From Polytrichum commune (Eukaryota; Streptophyta; Polytrichopsida; Polytrichales; Polytrichaceae), in the NCBI GenBank assembly GCA_950295325.1, contig OX485806.1, positions 48,479,169 through 48,543,168 of the forward strand: DNA of 64,000 nucleotides. Reading direction: 5' to 3'. Shown here in pieces: positions 11,579 to 22,657 of the stretch. The notes below the pieces were generated by a model that was given only the letters and a program-made list of their open reading frames with translations, searched no databases and was not told the origin of the DNA. A program made the position numbers and the translations under genes. Numbering within the stretch: the first letter of the stretch is position 1; the number at the start of each line of letters is the position of its first letter.

Positions 11579-14500
11579 ATGGCAAAGGAGGATGTTCCTG
11601 CTGTTTCTCAGGGTTCTCAAGACAATTCTGAAGAGGGTCAGGATGAGGATGAAGAAGGGCTTGGAGATAGAGTTCCATATGAAGGGGATGAAGATGATAT
11701 CAGGACTCGACAGAAACTTAATTCCATTGCCACGATTTCTAGACTGAGAGTCCAACCCCTGAATTCCTCAAGGTTCAATATTCCCTTATGCAAAATATTG
11801 GCCATGCCGATGGTTAGGCCAACTCTCTCAAGTGATCTTGCTAAATTGGAGTAGGAGTTTGTCCATGGGTATAGAGAGGGTGCCTCAGTATTTTATGTCC
11901 ATATGACAGATGAAGAAGGCAAAACACATGAGGTTATTGAAGCTGATAAGGCTTCGTGGGGTCCCATTTTGAGTGCCAAAAATGAAGAATTCAACTCCTT
12001 TCTTCAGTCCGTTCCGGAGTTAGCCAGTTTAAAGAATTTGATGTTCTTTGTTTGTGACAGGAACCATAGGCGGCAGGCTTGGTTGAATCATATTCAAAGA
12101 CTTCACAAAACAGAAGAGGCTTGGCATTGTTTGGTGGATAGCATCCTCCTTGACACAAAGGGAAAAATTGGTGTTGTTATGCAAGTTATGCATAACATCA
12201 ACAAGTAAGTTTTCATTATGTAATGTTTTCGTCTATGTTAAGTACTTTAAATCTACATATATTCTGATGTGCTTATCTTACTCTATGATTGTCAATTGTA
12301 GACATACTGAAGACTCTCACGTCAAAACCAACATAGTTCACACTCTATTTAGGGTGCAGAAGTATGGACTTATGCTGCTCGAACAGTACCAAGACATATT
12401 GACTCCGGCGGACATTAAAAGATGCAAGAAATCTCAAAATGCAAAGAAGACGTGGTATTTATTAAATCTACATGTTTTGACGAACTTCATTTTTCAGGTA
12501 TTATCTCTTTAATACTCACTCTTCATGACTTCTTCCTTTGTTTTTTATTTTGAATTTTGATTCACATATAGCAGGCTGAGTGGCTAGAGTTGTAGAGATC
12601 GTTCACATTTGCAAGTCCCTCTCGGTATCAAGACACAAGTTAACAACCTCGACACTATTCTCCGTTTTTGCCTTGTATTCCTAAATACGCTAGCATATTA
12701 TCATGAATTATCAAGTCACACCTCTATGCGACCTTCCTGCTCGTGGTCTAGTTGAACATTATATTGCTATTGATCTAAGTCATCATCTTCATGACAAACT
12801 AACTCATGTGATCGCTTTGCAGCATGAACTAGGCCTTGCTGTAGATGAAGGTGTTCGTCAACTTGTTGAGCAAACGGATGGAGAGGTGTGTGCTGCTAAA
12901 AAAACAACCGCTATGAAGGTCGCTGCTTCAAAGAGAGCCGAGGTACTTCATAAGAAAATGTCAAAATTAGTTTGTTTGGCAAAACCAGAGTTGACAGAGG
13001 GATGGCTTCGGGAGGTATGTCCACTACTTTAAGGCCCATTTTTTATTCTTCAAGTAGTTCAATGAATTCCATGATCTAAATATATTGCTTTATGGTTCAC
13101 AGATTGCGCGTCACTATACTCTTAACTCAATTACACCGGAGCTCAACTTGGAGAAATTGCAGTTGATCGCCACTGCCAAAGCACCACTTGCTTCTAAAAT
13201 CAAATGGTTGGAATATTTCAATTCCTCTGCATCAACACGTGAGGCCCGCAAATTGCCAACCAAGCCCACCAACGAGGAGAAATTGCATGCATTCTTAGCC
13301 AGGGCATGTTTTTGGGCCAGTGTGAGTACATAACCCTTTATGTACCCTTTACTTCTTTGTGAATTTTTCTTTACTACTTTATGTAGTTACATTAATTCGG
13401 TCTTTGTCTCAGTCTTCCTCATAGTCTTGTTCTCGGTCATTTTTTTGTTCTTCCTCACTCTGATTTCAATACATATGTCAGTTTTGTTCTTTGTCTTGTT
13501 CTCTGTCTTGTTCTTTGCCTTACTCACTCTATTCCTACATATATCCGATCAGGCTTCCATTATATTTGAAGACACTTTGCGCCAAGACAGACTGGCTATC
13601 AGCTTTGAAATACCCAGCGAGCCCTTGAGTTTGGCTCCATACATCGAGGACTGTAGAATGAAATTATGGAACAATGCGTTCCCTGCCTTCTTCCGTGGGC
13701 AGGAGGCTTTTAACAAAACTCTTGAATTTGTGGACTTTAACGGGACTGACTTGATTGTTCGTCGAGTACTCTTTCGGTGACTATTCTTTCTCCTTTAACT
13801 ACTACATTCATTATATTTGGCATAGTGATTTTGTCGCAACCCTTGCTAGTTTTCCTTCACTTAGCTTGACCGCCTTTCCAACCTAGCAAGTGCCACGAGC
13901 GCTAACCTGCACATCCCACGCACATGCATGGTTAGCTCCCAAAACCGCAGACCTTCAAGCTCATGGCTTGGTCACCAAACCCTCCTACACATGCATTTGG
14001 GACTCTCCCCTTAGTAGGTAGCCCATGGCTAAGGTGGACTTCCATCCATGGAAGTCCACTCTTGAGTTGATCATCGTGTTGCCAAAACAACACTACAACT
14101 ACCGGGAGCACATTGCCAAGTGTGCTCCGGGGGGGTTGGTCGGCTAAGCCGCCTCACCCATATAAGCCTCTAAGACTTTGGGCGGGGCCCCTACCCCACC
14201 ATCAAGTATCCTTTTGTCTCTCTACAAGGGTTGGGGCCAAGTGGACATTTTCCCTTAGCCGCTGGGGCTGGAACCCCCCAGCAGCTTCAGACCACCATAA
14301 CTTCTACATATGATGTCAGATGCTATTGAGCGACCACTCTATCGTCACCTACTCTTTGCGTAGATGCCGATGGACCCCTCACTTGCCTCATTCAGGCAAG
14401 TATTGAGGAAGTTATGGCTCTTTAAACCTTGGCAGTCCCGGGCACCACTCCCAGGTCACTGCTGTCCCAGGGTGTTGTCCCGGGACAGCGCCCCACTCAA

Positions 14501-16667
14501 ATGGCCATATCTCCTAGCTAGCACCTCCGATTGAGGTGTTCCTTAGCATTCTAGAATTCCACCGCCATAAGCTACTCATAACTTATGGCCTTACCCTCAT
14601 GACTCTTAGTCCCCGTGGGTGAGAGGCGTTCTCAACGCCCGGGGCCCTCACCCACACTAAGAGTACTTGGGCCCTCTCACCAATGGCGCCACAAGTTCCG
14701 GGTGTCACTCCGGGGTCCCCCTTGTGCCCATGGTGTTGCGGGCACTCCTCATGGAGAGGTGCGCGACAGATTTGGTTTTTCGCATGACATGTATTTCGAT
14801 TGCAAGGAATATAACCATGACATGTTTCTTACCCGCAGATATTTCAAGTACGAGCTCCTTGCAAAAGGAGCAATAACAAAAGAAGATCTCCCCATATTTC
14901 TCTCTGCATGGCTTGACAGGTCGAACTCAAGTGCATGTTCTCAGCAAATCAACAGCGGACTTGGTCAACCTCACATCTTACAGGAGGTGGATGGTACCTC
15001 GACTGTGCTCCTAGTTTCACGCCTTCATTTGAAACTGAACTTAGGAAGTCAAGGGAGGCAGTTGGAGAATCTGGTGTTGAGATGGTTGACTTACAGGGCA
15101 TTGAAGACGAGCATGAGAGGGCAAAGGCCCTCTCGTGACGTCCTGAAGAGGAGAGGAAGAAGGCGCTTAGAGTAAAGGAGGCAGAGGAGAAAGCGGCACA
15201 GAAAGAGATGGAAAAACTACAAAAGTCATTGGAGAAAACTAACAGGAGGGGGAAAAAGAAGATGAACCCCCATCCTGAGCCAGAAGGTAAAAGTCTTGTT
15301 TCTCCAAGCCCGACTTATGATTCTGGATCTCAAGCTCCTACTTTATCCAGAGGTACAATACGAGATTCCTAATACGAACAGTTGAGTCCTGTTTTTCATT
15401 TGGGAGAGGAGAACGAAAGCCAGATTGACGAGCTCATTGTCAATGCCTCCATGAAGGAAGCCCTTGGCGGTAGCTCAGATGACTACACGTCTTATTACAA
15501 GGACTTAAAAAACTTCATGATTAAGGTATTTTTGCTTTTATTTGTTATGCCAACACTAAGTTTTTTATTTTCATAGTATACAAAGTGAGAACATTTATAC
15601 ATATTCATAGCCATATTCGGTGGCTATTTATTCTCAAATTTGAATAGACAATACACTTCTTCTGATCACAATACCTCGTTTTCCTAAATCAATTTGCAGC
15701 AACTGTAAGCAGCATATTTTTGTTTAAGTTATTGGCCATGTCCGTTTAATCTCGCATTTCAATTCCCTTTTATCTGAATTAGCCAGTAGTCAACTTCACC
15801 ATCGGTGAATGGGTGGCTACGTATACTATATGGATGGTTATGTTTGGCTATGTCTGTTGACACTCTATTGCTTAGCATCGATATGATTTACAGAACCTCG
15901 TCTCTCGTGAGGATCAGCTCATGAATGGACCCACGCCGTGGCGAGGTCCAAGAGATAAGTCCGCTCTTTTAATGCAGATGTTAATTCAGAGTTGTACCTC
16001 CCCTGGGGATGTTGTTTTAGACTGCACTGCTGCTACGGGTATGCTAATTCAATCTGCCAACTCACATCTTTAACTATATTTTTTTAGTTCCAGAGAAATC
16101 ACACTAATTTTATTGTCATTCTTTTTATTGTAGGATCTTCCATCCATGCGTCCCGCAACGTCGAGCGTCACATCGTGGCATTAGAAGCTGATGAGGCCAT
16201 TTTCCATGCCTTGCTTAAACCTTTGATTCGTTCGAGTGTTTCTCCTGACGTCACTTCTGGAGCAACGGCAACTAGTGAAGACCCGGAGGGCGATAAACTT
16301 GTGGTCCCGAGAATTGTGAAGAAATCTCGATTCAGTAAGTAAGTTTGTTGAACATTTTCTCATACATTTATTTTACTTTTGAGCGTCATTGTATCGAATA
16401 TCGAGCCCTAAACATGGTACTTTTGGAATTTGCAGATATGGACCAATGAGCCATCCCAGTCACCGCCCTTTCTTCTGTGACCCTACGTTTTATCCAAGTC
16501 CTCCAAAGACTTGGGATCTCCCTTCCTACGCAAATGACACTGCAATTGAACTAGCTAGTGGATCTTATCGTACTGTTATTCCTAAATCTTGTCCAGGTAG
16601 TTGTTTACAGTTCTGTGATATTGAAGCTCTAGAGTCTGATCATGAAGTATCCTCGGATGGGAGCTGA
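11579..16667 (+). pseudogene. ParB-like / permuted DNA-methyltransferase-like gene, copy 1 (multi-exon, broken)
   Basis: Exons with good GT..AG junctions can be followed: 11579-12204, 12302-12497, one around 12575-13014, then 13103-13326, 13550-13778, about 14840-15525, 15894-16038, 16134-16333 and 16436-16667. After an acidic N-terminus, IPLCKILAMPMVRP and FFVCDRNHRRQAW (12050-12082) resemble the ParB/Srx fold with its G-x-H-R-type motif. A coiled coil lies near 15100-15250. The C-terminal exons read RDKSALLMQMLIQSC, then PGDVVLDCTAATGSS, then SRNVERHIVALEADEAIF. This resembles the C-terminal motif I block of beta-class N6/N4 DNA methyltransferases (PF01555 type). The usual F-x-G-x-G is degenerate, and I find no motif IV (DPPY) exon in this copy. 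Breaks: TAG 11852, a frameshift near 12590, TGA 15136 and TAA 15370. A solo LTR sits in the intron after 13778. The domain calls are mine, by eye. A paralogue lies at 55425-58590. Confidence 0.55.
13832..14768 (+). mobile_element. Solo LTR, family C (copy 1), inside an intron
   Basis: It begins TGTCGCAACCCTTGCTAG and ends GAGGTGCGCGACA, so the ends are TG..CA with the inverted match TGTCGC/GCGACA. The target duplication GATTT is perfect at 13827-13831 and 14769-14773. The 937-bp unit has no internal coding frame. Copy C2 at 45767-46752 matches over its whole length. It sits in the intron between the exon ending near 13778 and the exon starting near 14840 of the methyltransferase-like gene. 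Confidence 0.88.
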
Positions 16668-17562
16668 GTTATTCAGCGGTCACGGCATCCTCTACTGTTT
16701 GGTTTCGTTTATTGGTTCATTGGTTCACTTCATTGGTTTTACTGAATCTCATTGTACTGACTACCATTCATTTCTCAATGCCGCATATGCTCCCATTTCT
16801 GAGTTTTTCCTTTTCCAGAGCCACTTATTTGTTTATTTGCGTTCTAACAAACATTTTGTACATATACATAATTTATGTTAACACGTTACAATTCTGTCCA
16901 TAACCGCTTAATTATAATTTTATTTGTAAAAAGAATAATTAAGTTGAAGATATCATCGTAATTAGTTAACAAGGAGTATGTATAATTGAATCATATGATA
17001 TGGCAAATCAGTCTATCTTATTAAATACTGAGTTGGACTTTTATATCACATTAATTCTCAGCTAAAAAAACTCGATCCTTTAAACATATTGTTTATGATA
17101 TAAATCTTTCCCACGATTGTAATGTACCATGCATATACTATATGACTACAAAAGTCACATCATTATTGTGTGGCTGAGCTACAATTCAGTAAATCTGAAA
17201 TCACGTTTTTTTCTAATAATACAGATTCTTTAAATCCTTGATGAATAGTATTTTACAATATTTACTATAATATTATGTGCTCTTAAGAATCTACAAAATG
17301 GACAAATGTTTATGAATTCATTGAGTATCCCATATGTATGTCTACTGAATGAGTATCCCATAGTAAGCGGTGTTTTGGTTTATTATTATTATGCACTGCC
17401 ATACATAAATTTTCCCTCCACCACGGATATAGGTTCTTTTTGTCAATAAATTTGGTAAATATTTCAAAAGTTAGCTCTAGACCGCGGTCATAGGGCATGT
17501 TTCACCTGACAAAAATTCAATATTCTAGAAAACTCACCGCTCACTAAATAGCTTTTCCCTTT
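16668..17562. other. AT-rich 3' flank without a supported gene
   Basis: Directly downstream of the TGA of the preceding gene. It is AT-rich with short ORFs on both strands and no recognised motif; it probably contains the 3' UTR and intergenic sequence. Confidence 0.4.
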
Positions 17563-18357
17563 TTGGGGATCCACCAGATTTTGATCATTTGCATGAATTC
17601 CATTTTTTTTTTAAAAGAATATGCAGGTTTCTGTTGGAATCAAATGCAGCGGATCCAAGACTTTAGGCGGGAGAAGGACGATATACCTCATACCATGTAC
17701 ACGCGGTTGGTAACATTTGCAAAGGAATCAAAAGGTGTTTTCGCGGAAAGCCAGTTGGTGAAGGTTTTTTTCTCAAGAATTGACAAACTACTCATTGACT
17801 TAACGCTGCCCAAAATCAACACATATTATGGTGGGCGGGTGACATTTGCAGAAACATTTGCCATTGTGAAGCAGCGTAACCGTGTCTTGTGTCAGCACGA
17901 TGCCACTTATTTTGTCAGCACGATGCCACTTATTGGATTCTAGCAAATGCCGGAAGATTCCCGTCATGGCTGTAGGAATGGCAGAGATGGAGGTGGAAAA
18001 GATCTTTTATTGTTGGGCTTATGGGGATTCATGCGACGCTAAAAATGATTGTCTTTCAAATCTAAAAAAACCTATACCGTGAATAATCCAAAACGGAAAC
18101 TAGTTGTCCCCGCTAAAGATTCGATGAATGAGGCTAGAAAATATTTACCAAAGCAATTCAAGTGTTCCCACGGTGGGTGGAACAATCATGCTATGAAAAA
18201 CTGCTTCACTCTCCATCCAGAAAAACAACCTTCTACCAAACATGAAAAGACATTGGAAATGAAGATTGGCGCATTGGAAGAGAAATTCAAGTGTTCTATG
18301 GCCAAATCTTGGAATCACCAGCTTCATTCAGAGCTAAAGCTAGCTCTTTCACTCTAG
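17563..18357 (+). pseudogene. Retrotransposon gag remnant
   Basis: Fragments in more than one frame read like a gag protein of a plant retrotransposon. The first has RIQDFRREKDDIPHTMYTRL, AESQLVKVFFSRIDKLLIDL and ETFAIVKQRNRVLCQHDATY. After a frameshift comes CSHGGWNNHAMKNCFTLHPE, a zinc-knuckle-like sequence with the expected second Cys apparently replaced. A short tandem duplication (CAGCACGATGCCACTTATT twice near 17893-17936) may have caused the frame loss. No protease, RT or integrase follows. The assignment rests on overall resemblance to LVKxFFSxIDK..DL gag proteins that I recall from seed-free plants. Confidence 0.5.
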
Positions 18358-18405
18358 ATAATTATATGTTTGGAGCTTCGGGGGAGGTGATTTGTGCGGC
18401 GGCTG

Positions 18406-18690
18406 TGACACGTCCTCAATCCGTGTCACGGGCCACACCTTCAACCACAGGTATCGTAACCCTTGGTCATTTTTTAATTCTAGCAAAGGTTACAAGCGTT
18501 AACCCTTCGCATTCCGCCATGCTAGGGTGTTAAGCCTATGGCAAAAATAGTATCTTGGTTCTATGCAAAGCCCCTCCAAGCTATGGCCCCCAATTACTTC
18601 GCTTATCCAACCTAATTTGGCATGTCTATTCCCCCTTTTCCACTAACCATGCACAAGTACAAGACTAGGTTCCCATCCAAGACGCTTTCG
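18406..18690 (+). mobile_element. Diverged fragment related to LTR family C
   Basis: The stretch TTCTAGCAAAGGTTACAAGC followed by CATTCCGCCATGCTA near 18480-18530 matches the 5' part of copy C2 (45820-45890). The right end of the LTR is missing and the sequence runs into the 149-bp satellite, so this is a truncated old copy. Confidence 0.5.
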
Positions 18691-19894
18691 GATCCAACAA
18701 GGTCGAATTCTAGTCCATACCCAACTATTTGATCATATTAACCGAACTAGTCCACACATCCTAAACCTACCTTAACATACAACATACCTAACCTTCAAGT
18801 CAAAATATGGTCCTGATGTCTTCAACCAAGACCCTCTCGGATCCGAGAGGGTTGAACTCTAGTCCATACCCAACTATTTGAACATATCAACCCAACTAGT
18901 CCACACATCCTAAACCTACCTTAACATACAACATACCTAACCTTCAAGTCAAAATATGGTCCTGATGTCTTCAACCAAGACCCTCTCCGATCCGAGAGGG
19001 TTGAACTCTAGTCCATACCCAACTATTTGAACATATCAACCCAACTAGTCCACACATCTTGAACCTATCTTAACATACAACATACCTAATCTTCATGTCA
19101 AAATATGGTCCTGATGTCTTCAACCAAGACCCTCTCGGATCCGACAGGGTTGAATTCTAGTCCATACCCATTTATTTGAACATAACAACCAAAGTAGTCC
19201 ACACATTTTGAACCTATCTTAACATACAAGATATACAACCTTCAAGTCAAAATATAGTCTTGATGTCTTCAATCTTGACCCTCTCGGATCCGAGAGGGTC
19301 GAATTCTAGTCCATAGCCAACTATTTGAACATATCAACCGAACTAGTCCACACATCCTAAACCTACCTTAACATACAACATACCTAACCTTCAAGTCAAA
19401 ATATGGTCCTAATGTCTTAAACCAAGACCCTCTCGGATCCGACAGGGTCGAATTCTAGTCCATACCCAATTATTTGAACATAACACCGAACTAGTCCACA
19501 CATCTTGAACCTATCTTAACATACAACATACATAACCTTCAAGTCAAAATATGGTCTTAATGTCCCCAACCAAGACCCTCTCGGATCCGAGAATGTCGAA
19601 TTCTAGTCCATAGCCAACTATTTGATCATATCAACCAAACTAGTTCACACATCCTAAACCTATCTTAACATACATATACACAACCTTGAAGTAAAAATGT
19701 AGTCTTAATTTCCTCAACCAAGACCCTCTCGGATCCGACAGGGTCGAATTATAGTCCATACCCAACTATTTGAACATATCAACCGAACAAGTCCACACAT
19801 CTTGAACCTATCTAAACATACAAAATACACAACCTTCAAGTCTAAATGTCAACAAAAACCCTCTCAGATTCGAGAGGGTCAAATTCTAGTCCAT
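18690..19894 (+). repeat. 149-bp satellite, segment I
   Basis: About eight head-to-tail monomers. The phrase ACCCTCTCGG ends at 18840, 18989 (one mismatch) and 19138, giving an exact 149-bp period. Each monomer contains a 24-bp palindrome centred on TCTCGGATCCGAGA (perfect in the 18832, 19272 and similar copies) and the phrases TAGTCCATACCCAACTATTT and ACTAGTCCACACATC. The last bases TCCAT (19890-19894) are the left target duplication of the LTR at 19895. Confidence 0.93.
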
Positions 19895-21714
19895 TGTGAG
19901 CCCAAAGATGGGCCCCCATGTGTTCTTAATCATAGAATTCATTGAGAATGGGTATTTGGCTTTTTATTGGTTATTCTAAAAACATAAATAGAGTGAAGAT
20001 AGAATAGATCATGATTTCAAACTCTAGGCTTAGATGTTGGCTTTAGATTCAGGAATTGGGTGAAGAATTAACTTGGGCTTGGCTTAGATAAGTGTGAGAG
20101 TGGGGTCGTTGTGACCGAATTAGGCTAGTCGGTGTTTGCATTGAGAGGGGGTGTTGTACCCCTACGAAATCCCGGAATCGGGATTAGGTGGGCTGCGGTT
20201 GGAAGTCGTCTAGTAGTTCCAGGGAGGTATGTGTGAGCTCGGGGACGAGGAGGTCGGAGGCCACCACCAAGAGGAGGCAGCCGAAGTGAGGAGAACTGGG
20301 TTTGGAAGGGAGCTTGGAAGCTTATGGAGACTAGGAACAAAGTAACTGGGCAACAAAATGTGACTCAAGGGAATCAACCTGGTTTAGTGGCCGAGAGGAA
20401 TTGCCACTGACGCAGAAGGAATCAGTGGCTAAGACAGGCGGCATTCCAATGCAACGCTGTTGCTCACGCTCCGGGTGGCTGAAATGAGATTTGGGAACAG
20501 AAGTTGAGCATTGAGGGAAGAGGGAAATGGCGAGAGGGGTAGCGAGCTGCCAGGGGTGAGCGGCAGGTCAGACTCGGTTATACTTGGATTTTTTCCGTAT
20601 GCGCAAAGATTTGCACTGAACCAAGAATGGAAGGTTTGCCGAGGTGGAGGCAGCTTTGCTCGAATGCCATGAGGGAGGCGACTTCGAGGTATGTAATGAG
20701 GTCGGAACGTGGAAAGACCAAGCATCCAGGGATTCATTAAAATCTCATGGCACTTTGTTTTGTGCTCAAGTGGGCGACTCGGTCTAAGAATGTTGAGCCT
20801 GAATTCAATGAGGGGGTGCTCCATGAGACAATGTGGCCCAGGCTTCACACGGGGTTTGGGCTTGAATGCTTGGATTAGCTGGGCGAGTGTGTGATTTAGT
20901 TGCAGGAGGTGTGGCGAGACAATAGGTTGTTGCCGCTTCGGAATCGGCGGAGTTGGGAATTACAGGCAAAGTATAGAGAGTTTTTGATGCAGCAAGCTGC
21001 AACCTATTCACCTGAATGGAGATCTGGAGGAGGCAAGGCGAGGGAATTCACAATAACTCTTGGATCACTGGGATTCAAGGTCAAGTCCGCTATGATGGCC
21101 GAATCAGAGGCAGTATGGTGCAGAATTCTACTCGCCAAAAAAAAAAACTTGTTGGTTGCAGCTGTCTGAGGCAAGGCCAGTGGAGTATTTGGGAGTTGGG
21201 CTTGTGAAGCCTGATGCACATCAAAAGAGGAGCACTGGAGGGCAAAAACTCAAAAATGGGAAACCCACTATCTTAGACTCGGCCACTGGTATCCGTTGGA
21301 AGCTGGATGTAATTTTGCTTTCAGGCTGTAGTAAAAGAGGCCAGAATGTTAGGCAGGCCTTAGTTGGGTTGTGTTGAATTAATATTTAGTAAAAACCACA
21401 AGGGATGACCTTGATGCAGTTAGCAACATAATCATTAGATAAACTATTGTGTGGGGTTTAGGGTTTAAGTATGACATGTGGAAGATAGAATGAGAGGGTA
21501 GGCATTATTAGTTCTCTAAGAAGGGGAGTATTTTTTAATGCTTGTAACCTGGTTCTTTGGAGTAAATTTATGTGTGTGACATCTTCATTGTGAATCACTA
21601 AGCATTTAGAGGTAGAGGTGATCCAGGCTACTACTAGGGGGTTAGGGAATGGCATGTGAGCCATAAGCTCTCATCCGGACCACGACGCATAAGGGTGGGG
21701 GTTTATGGCTGACA
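19895..21714 (+). mobile_element. Solo LTR-like element, family E (copy 1), inserted in the satellite
   Basis: It starts TGTGAGCCCAAAG and ends TTTATGGCTGACA. The target duplication TCCAT is perfect at 19890-19894 and 21715-21719 and restores the satellite phrase TAGTCCATACCCAAC. The length is 1820 bp. No RT, integrase or gag frame is visible; the ORFs inside look accidental. The 3' end phrase ACGACGCATAAGGGTGGGGG recurs in copies at 48892-50152 and, inverted, at 50689-52286. Confidence 0.85.
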
Positions 21715-22025
21715 TCCATACCCAACTATTTGAACATAACAACCGAACTAGTCCACACATCTTGAACCTATCTAAACATACAAGATATACAACCTTCAAT
21801 TCAAAATATGGTCTTGATGTCTTCTACCAAGACCTTCTCGGATCCGAGAGGATCGAATTCTAGTCCATACCCATGTATTTGAACATAACAACCGAACTAG
21901 TCCACACATTTTGAACCTATCTTAACGTACAAGATACACAACGTTCAAGTCAAAATTTGGTCTCAATGTCCTCAACCAAGACCCTCTCGGATCCGACATG
22001 GTCGAATTCTAGTCCATACCCAACA
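21715..22025 (+). repeat. 149-bp satellite, segment II
   Basis: Two monomers continue segment I after the LTR. The segment stops at CCATACCCAAC (22025), where foreign sequence begins; the satellite resumes only at 33288. Confidence 0.9.
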
Positions 22026-22657
22026 ACACTATATTCGTTAATCGAAGACTTTGGAAAGTTTCAAAATAAATTGAACCCATAGTTTCGGATGCGAATATTG
22101 TGAACGTAGGGAACATCGGGAACATAGGGAACAATGGCAACATTATGTTTTAAAAATCTATATGTGATGAATATATATGTTTCTAAATATAGTAAATATC
22201 TAGATGATAATCAAAAGTATGCTGAACAAAATATTTCAATGACACAAATTCACAATTATTTTTTATTTTTGAACGAATTGATAAATAACCATTTATTTTT
22301 ATATCATAGAGTCTTGGATGCGTATCCCAAACATAAAGGTCTTATCCAATCATGGTTGAATTGAACGGCACATCCCAAACGCAATAATACTTAAAATAAT
22401 TTGACAATGTTAATAAGAATTTACAAATTATCATGTGCAATATTATATAGTTTTGGATTTCACATCCGTAAAAAAAACATTTGATAGCGCATAGGAAGTT
22501 GGATTCCACATCCGTAAAGTAATACAATCATGCAATATAATTGCAATCTATAAAATTTCTATAAAGTGTGTCTAATATAGTATCGACCACAATGTCACAT
22601 ATTTCACGAAAAACGAAGAGACATTTTAAATAACTTTGGTCCCGACCTACGTCAATA
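22026..22657. other. AT-rich terminal region of the DUF7869 transposon (probable)
   Basis: No coding pattern. The half-palindrome CATCCGTAAA occurs twice (near 22464 and 22509). It is the same half-site as in the palindromic array on the other side of the DUF7869 gene, suggesting this is the element's 3' terminal region. The exact element end is not resolved. Confidence 0.4.
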
